Source: JADJXV01 sp046328995 | Lineage (GTDB): Bacteria > Bacteroidota > Ignavibacteria > Kapaibacteriales > UBA961 | Reading direction: 5' to 3' | Assembly (NCBI GenBank): GCA_046328995.1 | Contig: JAXLVN010000001.1 | Coordinates: 1,178,001 to 1,242,000, forward strand | Length of the DNA: 64,000 nucleotides | Part shown: in pieces, positions 52,329 to 60,043 of the stretch | How the letters are laid out: each line of letters starts with the position of its first letter | Position numbering within the stretch: the stretch's first letter is position 1 | The notes under the pieces: model-generated | What the model was told of the DNA's origin: nothing | The model's input: the letters and a program-made list of their open reading frames with translations, nothing else | Database searches by the model: none | Program-made: the position numbers and the translations under genes

Positions 52329-52934
52329 TTATTGTCCTTTTTTATCGGAGTAGAGTTTAGTAAGCATCGGCTGTACCTTTTCCCATTCGGTATCGAGGAT
52401 ACTGTAAATCATTGAGTTGCGATAGGTGCCATTATCACGCAGCAAATCATGTCGGAGAATTCCTTCATAGACTCCGCCGATTTTGGTAATTGCCTTTTGC
52501 GATCGCTTATTGGTCTCGTCGGTTTTGAAGGCGACGCGGACTGTATGGAGAACGTCGAAGCAGTAGCGAAGCAGCAGTAATTTACATTCAAAATTTACTT
52601 CCGTTGCCCAGAACTCCGGATGAAGCCACGTCCAACCTATCTCAAGCTTTCGATGTTCGTGATTCATATCCATGAAACGTGTACTGCCGATCAACTTCTG
52701 CGTTTGTTTGTGGTATATCACAAACGGAAACTGATTTCCCTTATCCCGTTGCTCGAGTGCTGCCTCAAGAGTACCACGATAGCGCGTGGTATCGGCGCCG
52801 TTGAGAATATAGAATTCCCAAATACGATCGTCTTTTGACCGCTCAATGAGTTCTTCAAAATGTTCGAGGGCCAGAGGGCGGAGTTCGACAGTCTCTCCGC
52901 GTAGTGTTGTATCGTTTGCTATCCATGGGTTCAT
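52329..52934 (-). CDS. GNAT N-acetyltransferase (RimJ/RimL-like)
   Basis: The ATG at 52934 has AAAGGAAG just upstream and gives 201 residues. It has the RimL-like pattern: LRGETVELRPLALEHFEELIERS, FPFVIYHKQTQKLIGSTRFMDMN, LEIGWTWLHPEFWATEVNFECKLLLLRYCFDVLHTVRVAFKTDETNKRSQKAITKIGGVYEGILRHDLLRDNGTYRNS. Such enzymes acetylate N-termini, antibiotics or small molecules with acetyl-CoA. It follows a second GNAT gene by 23 bp, so both form one two-gene cassette. Confidence 0.88.
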   Translation of the reverse strand: MNPWIANDTTLRGETVELRPLALEHFEELIERSKDDRIWEFYILNGADTTRYRGTLEAALEQRDKGNQFPFVIYHKQTQKLIGSTRFMDMNHEHRKLEIGWTWLHPEFWATEVNFECKLLLLRYCFDVLHTVRVAFKTDETNKRSQKAITKIGGVYEGILRHDLLRDNGTYRNSMIYSILDTEWEKVQPMLTKLYSDKKGQ

Positions 52935-52957
52935 TGATCTTCCTTTGCATTGATTAT

Positions 52958-53350
52958 TTAACAATGTTTTTTACTACATACTACCATTGCCGGTCGCACG
53001 CTCAGTCCGCATTTTTCGAAGAATCCTGCAGCGTTGCCGAATGTTTCGAGATAAATATCCGTGTGCTGAAACTCTTTGAGCGTGCACGCGACTAATTCCC
53101 TGCCGATTCCTTGACGTTGATATTCCTTTGCTACAAGTATCTCGGCTATCCAGGTAATGCTCACCCTATCACTCAGCACGCGAATACATCCTACAACCTT
53201 TTCATCGTGCGTAGAAAATGCCGAAAACGTGGAATTCTCGAATCGTTCTTTGAGAATATGTTCGTTGCCGTAGAATTCCCCCCAGCCGGCATCCGAATAG
53301 AGTCCGGCTAGCTCCATGAGGTCTATTGTGCTGAGAGTGGTTGTAATCAT
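52958..53350 (-). CDS. GNAT N-acetyltransferase, short form
   Basis: The 130-residue protein has the GNAT core: FSTHDEKVVGCIRVLSDRVSITWIAEILVAKEYQRQGIGRELVACTLKEF, with motif A R/Q-x-x-G-x-G as QRQGIG, and GNAAGFFEKCGL. It is a small single-domain acetyltransferase; the substrate is unknown. It lies 42 bp from the family 1 copy at 53393 and 23 bp upstream of the RimL-like gene. Confidence 0.85.
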   Translation of the reverse strand: MITTTLSTIDLMELAGLYSDAGWGEFYGNEHILKERFENSTFSAFSTHDEKVVGCIRVLSDRVSITWIAEILVAKEYQRQGIGRELVACTLKEFQHTDIYLETFGNAAGFFEKCGLSVRPAMVVCSKKHC

Positions 53351-53392
53351 TGTAATTAGTTGGATGATGGGATATAATCAGCCATCGGGTAT

Positions 53393-53541
53393 TTCCAGTC
53401 CGACCAGTTGCTACAACTGGTCGTTAACACTTGCCTATGAAGCGTCGCGCTCGTCTGTACTGTGTGTAAGTGTGTAATTTCTATTTCAACTACATTGTAT
53501 AAAAGCTCTCGTACATTCGATACCTTGAGCGGACGGGAAAT
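53393..53541 (+). repeat. Family 1 repeat, short form (149 bp)
   Basis: Same length as 51627 and 55697. Mini-ORF at 53437-53469 (MKRRARLYCV-stop). Confidence 0.9.
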
Positions 53542-53715
53542 GTCTGAATCAGGATTTACAGGATTTGAAGATGTAGAGGATTCAAGAGAAATAGAGAATG
53601 AGAGCGGAAACATCTCACAATAGTATCCTGATAATCCTACAATCCTGAAAATCCTACAATCCTGAAAATCCTACAATCCTGAAAATCCTATAATCCTGAT
53701 AATCCTGATTCAGAC
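53542..53715. repeat. Family 2 repeat with expanded right half (174 bp)
   Basis: Fused to the preceding family 1 end; extra AATCCTACAATCCTGAA words. Confidence 0.9.
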
Positions 53716-53728
53716 AGTAAGGGAATTT

Positions 53729-53851
53729 GTCTGAATCAGGATTTACAGGATTTAAAGATGAAGAGGATTCAAGAGAAATAGAGAATGAGAGCGGAAACAT
53801 CTCACAATAGCATCCTGATAATCCTATAATCCTGATAATCCTGATTCAGAC
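53729..53851. repeat. Family 2 repeat (123 bp)
   Basis: Tandem with 53542-53715; a further 15-bp stump follows at ~53864. Confidence 0.9.
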
Positions 53852-53877
53852 AGTAAGGGAATTTGTCTGAATCAGGA

Positions 53878-54262
53878 TTCCAGTCCGACCAGTTGTAGCA
53901 ACTGGTCGGACTGAACATCATCATACTAATCACAACAATCATATACATCACAGTTCAGACATAAGGTCATGCTCGCCTGTACTGCCGGTAAATGCTAACT
54001 ACAACTATCAACTACATTGTATAAAAGCTCTCGTACATTCGATATCTTCACCCTGCAAAGCAGCGGTTATTACTATCATGCAGTACGTTTCAGCGGTATG
54101 TGTTGACGACCAGTTGTATAGAATCGTGCTTTAAATAGTTATAATGCACATTCTGCACTTCATTTAAAATTTTATTTGTTTTCAGATAGTTACAGAAAAA
54201 CAACCTATAGTGTATATTTAATTTAACGCTGTACGACCCTAAGCAACTGGTCGGACTGGAAT
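53878..54262 (+). repeat. Family 1 repeat variant with an AT-rich insertion
   Basis: Begins TTCCAGTCCGACCAGTTG. At its right end the hairpin GACGACCAGTTG...CAACTGGTCGGACTGG is split by about 120 bp of AT-rich DNA (about 54117-54240) with no gene. Without that insert the element would have its usual length of about 260 bp. Confidence 0.78.
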
Positions 54263-54294
54263 ATGGTTATTTGATTTCACATGCCAACTGCCTA

Positions 54295-54825
54295 CTATGC
54301 TTGTGCATCATTTGACAGCAAATGATTGAGTTTGTCCTGCATCAATGTAACTGCAGATTTATATTTTTTTGAACCCATTGGAGTTCTGTTTGTTGATGTA
54401 GCTACATACTGTTTCACTCTTTCGATGAAATCCGGCTCGCCGTCATCGTAAAACGTGATTCTATATAACGTATCTTTCAGCGAACCCAATGTACTGCGGT
54501 CGTTATCGGTAGGTCTGAAGGTGATCGCCCCCAGTTGTTCTCTGACAGCAGGTTCCTGTTCTTTTTTCAGAATATTATCAGAGTATAATTGAGCGATATA
54601 CGCTTCGGTAAAACGATGTTCGAGTGTGGGAATATCTTTCTTTGTAACATCAAACAGTACAACAACATACACAGTTTCTTTATGCATAAAAGCAATACAC
54701 TTACTTCGGTTTATGGTGAAAAGATTAGCATTCCATTCTTCACCTGCAGGCATGGATACTTCATGCTGTACTATTTTGGAGGGAATATAGTCTTTGAGCT
54801 TCTGCGTGCAGTATATAGTTGCCAT
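54295..54825 (-). CDS. DUF6933-like protein
   Basis: The 176-residue cytosolic protein begins MATIYCTQKLKDYIPSK, with WNANLFTINRSKCIAFMHKETVYVVVLFDVTKKDIPTLEHRF. This pattern matches, as far as I recall, the DUF6933 family of unknown function, often in accessory loci. The C-terminal half is helical. It lies 32 bp after a family 1 hairpin and starts 51 bp from the next repeat copy. Confidence 0.68.
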   Translation of the reverse strand: MATIYCTQKLKDYIPSKIVQHEVSMPAGEEWNANLFTINRSKCIAFMHKETVYVVVLFDVTKKDIPTLEHRFTEAYIAQLYSDNILKKEQEPAVREQLGAITFRPTDNDRSTLGSLKDTLYRITFYDDGEPDFIERVKQYVATSTNRTPMGSKKYKSAVTLMQDKLNHLLSNDAQA

Positions 54826-54876
54826 AAATGATTGATTTAAGAATCGACAATAGAGAGTTGGATGTATGTTTGTTGT

Positions 54877-55083
54877 TTCAGTCCGACAAGTTTAAACAAC
54901 TGGTCGTTTATACTTATCTATGAAGCGTACTGCTCGTCCGTTCCTCCCGTCCGAACATTTGCTACAACTAGTCAGACTTGAAATTCGATACCTTCACCAC
55001 GCAAAGCAGCGGCTATCTCTATCATGCAGACGTTTCAGCGGTACGTGTTGACGACCAGTTGTAGCAACTGGTCGGACTGGAAA
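54877..55083 (+). repeat. Family 1 repeat, mosaic copy (207 bp)
   Basis: TTTCAGTCCGACAAGTTTAA ... ATGAAGCGTACTGCTCGTCCG (no stop at the usual place) ... GACCAGTTGTAGCAACTGGTC. A second internal CCCGTCCGAACATTTGCTAC suggests recombination between copies. Confidence 0.8.
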
Positions 55084-55120
55084 TTTATGATAGTCTTTTT
55101 ATTTCGCTGTGTAGCCATAG

Positions 55121-55639
55121 TCAGAATTTAATTATTAGTCCAAACTCTTTGTTCATTGTCAGCAATGCTTCCGCATTACCTTTTGCATCGTCCACTGGAT
55201 TATGCGTATGTTTGGTTTTTCGTAAATGTTTGAATGATTTAAAAGTGTCTTTTACAATTCCTTTATAAAGACTTCCCAAGTTTTGTGAACTAAATCCAAA
55301 CGGATTTGCCCCAATGAAATGATGAAAGTACCAACAGATAAACATCCAATCAAAACCGTTATTATCGCTGATGAAAATAGGTCTGTCTTTGCAAGTCTCC
55401 TTAATCCAATTTGCAAAGTTTGTCATTACTGTCTTTGGATCTTCAAAAGTTAGTGTCTCTTCCCTTGAATAACCTGAAACTGCTAATGCCTCTTCAACAA
55501 ACTTGTCGGAAATTGGTTTCAGTTTTCCATAAAATGTTTTGTCAAGTTGTTCATCCACCAAAACTGCTCCGAACGAAATCATGGAAAAGTCTCCTGGAAT
55601 TGGTCCATCACTTTCTATGTCCACCATTATATATGCCAT
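55121..55639 (-). CDS. DEDDh 3'-5' exonuclease
   Basis: The 172-residue protein has all acidic motifs of the DEDDh class: D7 and E9 (MVDIESDGP), D97 (ISDNNGFDWMF), and H146/D151 (HNPVDDAKGNAEAL). It is similar in size to RNase T and Pol III epsilon-like stand-alone exonucleases that trim RNA or single-stranded DNA. It stands alone between family 1 repeats (37 bp after the stop, 57 bp before the start). Confidence 0.87.
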   Translation of the reverse strand: MAYIMVDIESDGPIPGDFSMISFGAVLVDEQLDKTFYGKLKPISDKFVEEALAVSGYSREETLTFEDPKTVMTNFANWIKETCKDRPIFISDNNGFDWMFICWYFHHFIGANPFGFSSQNLGSLYKGIVKDTFKSFKHLRKTKHTHNPVDDAKGNAEALLTMNKEFGLIIKF

Positions 55640-55696
55640 TTTATATCTTTCTTAGTAACTACTCAGGTAGGCTAACAATCTGATTTATAAAGAAAT

Positions 55697-55845
55697 TTCC
55701 AGTCCGACCAGTTGATTCAACTGGTCGTTAACACTTGCCTATGAAGCGTCGCGCTCGTCTATACTGTGGGTAACTGTGTAATTCCTATTTCAACTACATT
55801 GTATAAAAGCTCTCGTACATTCGATACCTTGACCGGACGGGAAAT
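55697..55845 (+). repeat. Family 1 repeat, short form (149 bp)
   Basis: Mini-ORF at 55741-55773 (MKRRARLYCG-stop). Fused to family 2 at 55846. Confidence 0.9.
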
Positions 55846-55968
55846 GTCTGAATCAGGATTTACAGGATTTGAAGATGTAGAGGATTCAAGAGAAATAGAG
55901 AATGAGAGCGGAAACATCTCACAATAGTATCCTGAAAATCCTATAATCCTGAAAATCCTGATTCAGAC
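55846..55968. repeat. Family 2 repeat (123 bp)
   Basis: GTCTGAATCAGGATTTACAG ... GATTCAGAC. Confidence 0.9.
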
Positions 55969-55981
55969 AGTAAGGGAATTT

Positions 55982-56075
55982 GTCTGAATCTGGATTTACA
56001 GGATTTGAAGATGAAGAGGATTGAAGTGAAATAGCATCCTGATAATCCTATAATCCTGAAAATCCTGATTCAGAC
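55982..56075. repeat. Family 2 repeat, internally deleted (94 bp)
   Basis: Lacks about 30 bp of the middle (GAGAATGAGAGCGGAAACAT) seen in the 123-bp copies. Confidence 0.88.
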
Positions 56076-56085
56076 AGTAAGGGTA

Positions 56086-56160
56086 TTCAGTCCGACCAGG
56101 TGTTTCATCTGGTCGTCAACACATACCTATGAAACGTACTGCTCATCATCAGCGTTACGA
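56086..56160 (+). repeat. Family 1 repeat, left end only
   Basis: TTCAGTCCGACCAGGTGTTTC...CGTCAACACATACCT, with the mini-ORF ATG at 56128. Here the frame does not stop at codon 11 but runs 28 codons (MKRTAHHQRYESYKNIKELL...). Confidence 0.78.
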
Positions 56161-56260
56161 ATCCTACAAAAATATCAAGGAATTACTTCTTAGGCAAGAA
56201 GATGCAAGCGGTTAAGGTAGATGATTGAGTGAAACATCATCGTTATGAGATATGGTAGTA

Positions 56261-56638
56261 GTTCTGCCCTCGGAGACCTCAGTTCTGCCCTCGGAGACCT
56301 TAGTTCTGCCCTCGGAGACCTTAGTTCTGCCCTCGGAGACCTCAGTTTAGCCCTCGGAGACCTTAGTTCTGCCCTCGGAGACCTTAGTTCTGCCCTCGGA
56401 GACCTCAGTTCAGCCCTCGGAGACCTTAGTTCAGCCCTCGGAGACCTTAGTTCTGCCCTCGGAGACCTTAGTTTTGCCCTCGGAGACCTTAGTTCTGCCC
56501 TCGGAGACCTTAGTTTTGCCCTCGGAGACCTTAGTTCTGCCCTCGGAGACCTTAGTTCTGCCCTCGGAGACCTCAGTTCTGCCCTCGGAGACCTTAGTTC
56601 TGCCCTCGGAGACCTCAGTTCTGCCCTCGGACGCATCA
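56261..56638. repeat. 21-bp minisatellite, 18 copies
   Basis: The unit TTCTGCCCTCGGAGACCTTAG repeats about 18 times with few changes (CTT/CTC, CTG/TTA/CAG/TTG). It is a multiple of three, so several frames are open: SALGDLS and PSETLVL on plus, SPRAELR on minus. Degenerate 21-bp periodicity continues to about 56760 in the PSETLVL frame (PSDASVL, LSDKPVH, QSDELSY, ESDELVK). In that frame one unit reads TAG. Whether any frame is expressed is unknown. Confidence 0.93.
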
Positions 56639-56825
56639 GTGCTGGCCTCGGGCGCGCAAGTAAACCGCTACGATGGACTTGCTAACCTCTCCGATAAACC
56701 GGTTCATCAATCCGATGAACTATCTTATGAATCCGATGAACTAGTCAAGGGATTAGTCTGCTGATGATGTGTACAACGCATCTCGTCATCATGCACGTAG
56801 GAAAATGTATCTTCCGAGAGTATCC

Positions 56826-58424
56826 CTACCCTTTCACCAGCGGCATTTGATTGTTGATAATACCCGAGAATTTTGAAAGTAACGACTCCATTGCACGGGT
56901 GTCTGTTTCGAGATGAGCGAGCGTGCGTTTTACCTCGAGCGAACTCCGCTCGACGCCGAATTTACGGGCTACCTTCGAGAGTTCGTAGCCGTGATGCGGG
57001 ATCTCACTTGTGGCTATCTGACGAAGTGTGGTTGATTTATGACGCAATCCCTCCTGCTGTAAATGCAAGGCAAGCTCGACTTCATTCGGCGGGAAATAGA
57101 CGCCGAGACTTGGCGTCTCTACCTCGTCATCAGTATCGTCGTCGTCGTCGGTATCCGCATATTGGAGAAGCAGTTCCCGTGGAAGAGGTTCTTCAAGATG
57201 CGCGAAGTCGGAGGCAGGTTTTTTAGCGGGAAGTACTTCTTCTTCCACTTCCTGCCGGTCATCTTCGGTAATCTCACGGTTGATAATCGACCCCTGCTTA
57301 TACAGCGATGCTGCCTTTTGAACCGCCGCACGGTTGGGTTCGTCTGCTTTCTCGGCTAACAGTTCATCGAATTTCATCGTCGGTGTGCGATTAATTCTCG
57401 CTTTCAGCTTGGACTTTCTCCACCGGAAATACAGCCATGCCAGATAGAATGCAGCGGTTGCCACGAATCCTACACCGGCGATAGCGCCTGTTTTCATCCA
57501 TTGGTCAATCATTCCAGATTCATTCGGCTTCGTTGGTTGTGTTTTGGTATCCGGTGGAGCGAATAGTGAGGCAAATCGCGTCGTATCCTTTGATTTTCGT
57601 ACGGTCGAGTCCGGCAGTACGACCGGCGTGCTCGCTGTGTCTGCTGCGGAGTGCTCGTCTAAAATCATTGCAAGCGAGACAGGCTCGCTCGTGCTCATGC
57701 TATCGGTTGGCGGCTGATATTGTGCAGGGATGTCGAGTATTGACCGAACGCCGGATTTCTCTGCATACTCATCCTGGAAGCGTTTTGCCTTGTCGTCCTG
57801 GTGTTTTAGTCGGGCAATTTGGGCGAGCGCTGCATAGATATCGGGTATTGTTGATTTGTTTTCAAGTGCGGAATTGAGTCGCGCGCTTGCTTTGTCGAGG
57901 TCACCGGTTTGAAGGGCATTGATACCGGCAAAAAAGAGTGCGTCACTGCATTTCAAATCGGCGGATTTTGCAATCGTTTGATACGCAGCAGGGGTAATTT
58001 CCTTCTCACTTCCTAGCAAGGCCGTGCGGTACAAATCATCGGACTTCGAGAGCGAATCCCAGGAGAAAACATCAATCATCACGGCATTGGAATACGGCAG
58101 CTTGACAGCCGTAAATCCTTTTTTATCATTTAATTGAATCATTACCTGAATATTCTTTCCCATCTGCTTGCAATACACGTCTTCGATTGCCCCTTTGCCT
58201 TGGGTCATCCGCGTTTCTTCGGCGGCTGAATAGTTCGGGAAATTGAGGGTGATACGGCGTTTGTCGGGAGATAATTGAGAGGAGAATCCAAGCGGCGCGT
58301 GCGAACAGTACAGCAGGATTCTTTTGGGAGAAATCGTCACCCGTTCGATGGAATTTTCCGCAGAAAATGCCGATGATACAGACATGACGAAGAGGAGAAT
58401 CAAAGAAGAAAACGATAATTTCAT
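56826..58424 (-). CDS. Membrane protein with TPR-like periplasmic part
   Basis: The 532-residue protein has a signal peptide (MKLSFSSLILLFVMSVSSAFSAE), a beta-rich domain (residues ~22-130, AMIN-like: ISPKRILLYCSHAPLGFSSQLSPDKRRITLNFPN, AVMIDVFSWDS) and TPR-like helices (~150-235: ALFFAGINALQTGDLDKASARLNSAL). A transmembrane helix follows (~318-337: VGFVATAAFYLAWLYFRWRK), then a long charged cytosolic part with an acidic stretch (DTDDDDDTDDEVE). The layout recalls FimV/LysM-free cell-pole or envelope proteins, but identity is uncertain. It is 36 bp downstream of the histidine kinase gene. Confidence 0.72.
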   Translation of the reverse strand: MKLSFSSLILLFVMSVSSAFSAENSIERVTISPKRILLYCSHAPLGFSSQLSPDKRRITLNFPNYSAAEETRMTQGKGAIEDVYCKQMGKNIQVMIQLNDKKGFTAVKLPYSNAVMIDVFSWDSLSKSDDLYRTALLGSEKEITPAAYQTIAKSADLKCSDALFFAGINALQTGDLDKASARLNSALENKSTIPDIYAALAQIARLKHQDDKAKRFQDEYAEKSGVRSILDIPAQYQPPTDSMSTSEPVSLAMILDEHSAADTASTPVVLPDSTVRKSKDTTRFASLFAPPDTKTQPTKPNESGMIDQWMKTGAIAGVGFVATAAFYLAWLYFRWRKSKLKARINRTPTMKFDELLAEKADEPNRAAVQKAASLYKQGSIINREITEDDRQEVEEEVLPAKKPASDFAHLEEPLPRELLLQYADTDDDDDTDDEVETPSLGVYFPPNEVELALHLQQEGLRHKSTTLRQIATSEIPHHGYELSKVARKFGVERSSLEVKRTLAHLETDTRAMESLLSKFSGIINNQMPLVKG

Positions 58425-58460
58425 TGCGCGTCCCTGCGATAGTACAACGTTGAATTTGTA

Positions 58461-59855
58461 CTATGTGAGCAACGGGAATGCCAATTTGAATGTCGTGCCT
58501 TTGCCGTCCTGTGACGACACCTGAATTTCACCTCTGAACTGCGCCGTAATTGTCTTTACGATCGAGAGTCCGAGCCCTGTTCCCTTCCCCTGCGGCTTGG
58601 TCGAGTAGAAGGGTTCGAAGATAGAAGCAATCTTATCTTCCGGTATTCCAATCCCCGTATCGGCGATAGTAATAAAAGCGCGGTTCTTTTCAGTATATGA
58701 CGTAATGGTAATCGTTCCACCGTCGGGCATTGCGTCCCGTGCGTTGAGCATGAGATTCAGGAGTACTTGTTCGATCTGCGTTTTGGTGGCCGATATCGCC
58801 GGTGACGGCTCTTCAAATTCTGTATAGATTTGAATTCCATCGCGATTTAGCTGCGAATTAATAAAAAAGAGCACTTCATTAATCACGAAATTCACTTCGA
58901 CACGTTCAAGTTGGGTTTCGGACGGCGCATTGCGTGCAAAATCGAGCAATCTCCGCGTAATATCGCTGATACGATACACTTGCTGCTTGATGATTTCGAT
59001 GCGACGTTCCGAACTCCCCACGCCGGACTCCAGGAGTTGGAGATGGGCGAGCAGGATTTGGAGCGGATTATTCACTTCATGCGCCACGCTACCGGCGAGC
59101 TCGCCGATGGAGGCAAGCTTGGAAGATTGGAGCATTTGTTTATTGAGCTGACCGAGGCGTTTATTCATGCGGGTAATTTCCTCGGCGCTGCGGATATTAT
59201 CGAGTGCCATCATCGCTGCTTCGGTCGCGGCAAGAAGAGTCGAAATATCGTCTGCGCTGAAGGATTCGGCTGATTTACTGCTTGCGGCGACAAATATCCC
59301 GACGGGTGCGTTGCGGAGGAAGAGCGGCACAAGGATAATATTCGCCTCCTCAAGCGGTGCATTTTCGGTGATATTGGGAATAATTCGCGCGTCGCGCTGT
59401 TCGATGGCCCAGGTAATAATCCCCTGTTCATCCAAATGCCGCACAATGAGTGCGAGCGGATTGTCCTCGATGAATTGAGTACCTGCCTGCAGAAGCGTCT
59501 GCGAGGTCGAGAGGGTAAATATTCCGCATTCACGGATTGCAAGAATTTCTTTTAAGTGTTTTTGTAACTCCTCTATTACTTCATCGACGGTGGTGGCATT
59601 CTGGAGCAGCCCGTACGTCGTCTCGGGTTTGTTCGACACCGATACCGGCATCGGCTGCTCCGCGCTGCGACGCTGCTGACGCAGATTCTCGACTTCCCGT
59701 TGGAGCAATTGCAGTGCCACCTCTAGCGTCCGGATATACTCCTCCCTCGTTTGGGCAAATTGTCCGGCTCCGGGGAGGAACTCGGCAATTTCAGCATTGT
59801 CTGGAGCCGGAGTATCGACCGGTTTTTCGGGAGTTACGTCAGAATTTGGGGACAT
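58461..59855 (-). CDS. GAF-domain sensor histidine kinase
   Basis: The 464-residue cytosolic kinase has an N-terminal coiled coil (~34-68), a GAF-like domain (~85-220), and a HisKA domain with phosphoacceptor His259 (AGSVAHEVNNPLQ). The HATPase domain has N371 in NLMLNARDAMP, D399 in ADTGIG and the G2 box GKGTGLGLSIV. It has no membrane segment, so it senses a cytosolic or partner signal. No response regulator is adjacent. It precedes the membrane TPR protein by 36 bp on the same strand, so the two may act together. Confidence 0.92.
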   Translation of the reverse strand: MSPNSDVTPEKPVDTPAPDNAEIAEFLPGAGQFAQTREEYIRTLEVALQLLQREVENLRQQRRSAEQPMPVSVSNKPETTYGLLQNATTVDEVIEELQKHLKEILAIRECGIFTLSTSQTLLQAGTQFIEDNPLALIVRHLDEQGIITWAIEQRDARIIPNITENAPLEEANIILVPLFLRNAPVGIFVAASSKSAESFSADDISTLLAATEAAMMALDNIRSAEEITRMNKRLGQLNKQMLQSSKLASIGELAGSVAHEVNNPLQILLAHLQLLESGVGSSERRIEIIKQQVYRISDITRRLLDFARNAPSETQLERVEVNFVINEVLFFINSQLNRDGIQIYTEFEEPSPAISATKTQIEQVLLNLMLNARDAMPDGGTITITSYTEKNRAFITIADTGIGIPEDKIASIFEPFYSTKPQGKGTGLGLSIVKTITAQFRGEIQVSSQDGKGTTFKLAFPLLT

Positions 59856-59991
59856 ACAAAACTCGTTATCGGATGAATAGTTGCCGAACTACACTTCTAC
59901 CGGCGTTGGTAGAATTGAATGCAATATACGTGCAATAGTTAATATAACAGAACACAACACCCGAACCAAACTGAAAATTCATGCCAAAAAA

Positions 59992-60017
59992 AAGGCGAAC
60001 ATCGGGATGTTCGCCTT
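59992..60017 (-). terminator. Strong terminator of the acyltransferase-like gene
   Basis: AAGGCGAACAT (59992-60002) pairs perfectly with ATGTTCGCCTT (60007-60017); on the minus strand eight T follow (CCTTTTTTTTGGC). It lies 26 bp after the stop at 60044. Confidence 0.92.
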
Positions 60018-60043
60018 CGTAAATACGGAATTGCTCAACCTAC

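Noticed and set aside
53356..53613. 85-codon minus-strand frame
   Set aside because: It is entirely repeat-derived, a copy of the frame over 51590-51847.
2781..56160. Family 1 repeats as true integron attC sites
   Set aside because: No RYYYAAC/GTTRRRY core pair fits the ends, the element is longer than most attC sites, and no integron integrase is in the window. Only the cassette-like polarity remains, reported as a finding.
56190..56685. Long frames SPRAELR (minus) and SALGDLS (plus) as protein genes
   Set aside because: Any 21-bp repeat without stops opens several frames; composition alone is no evidence of coding and no ribosome site is clear.
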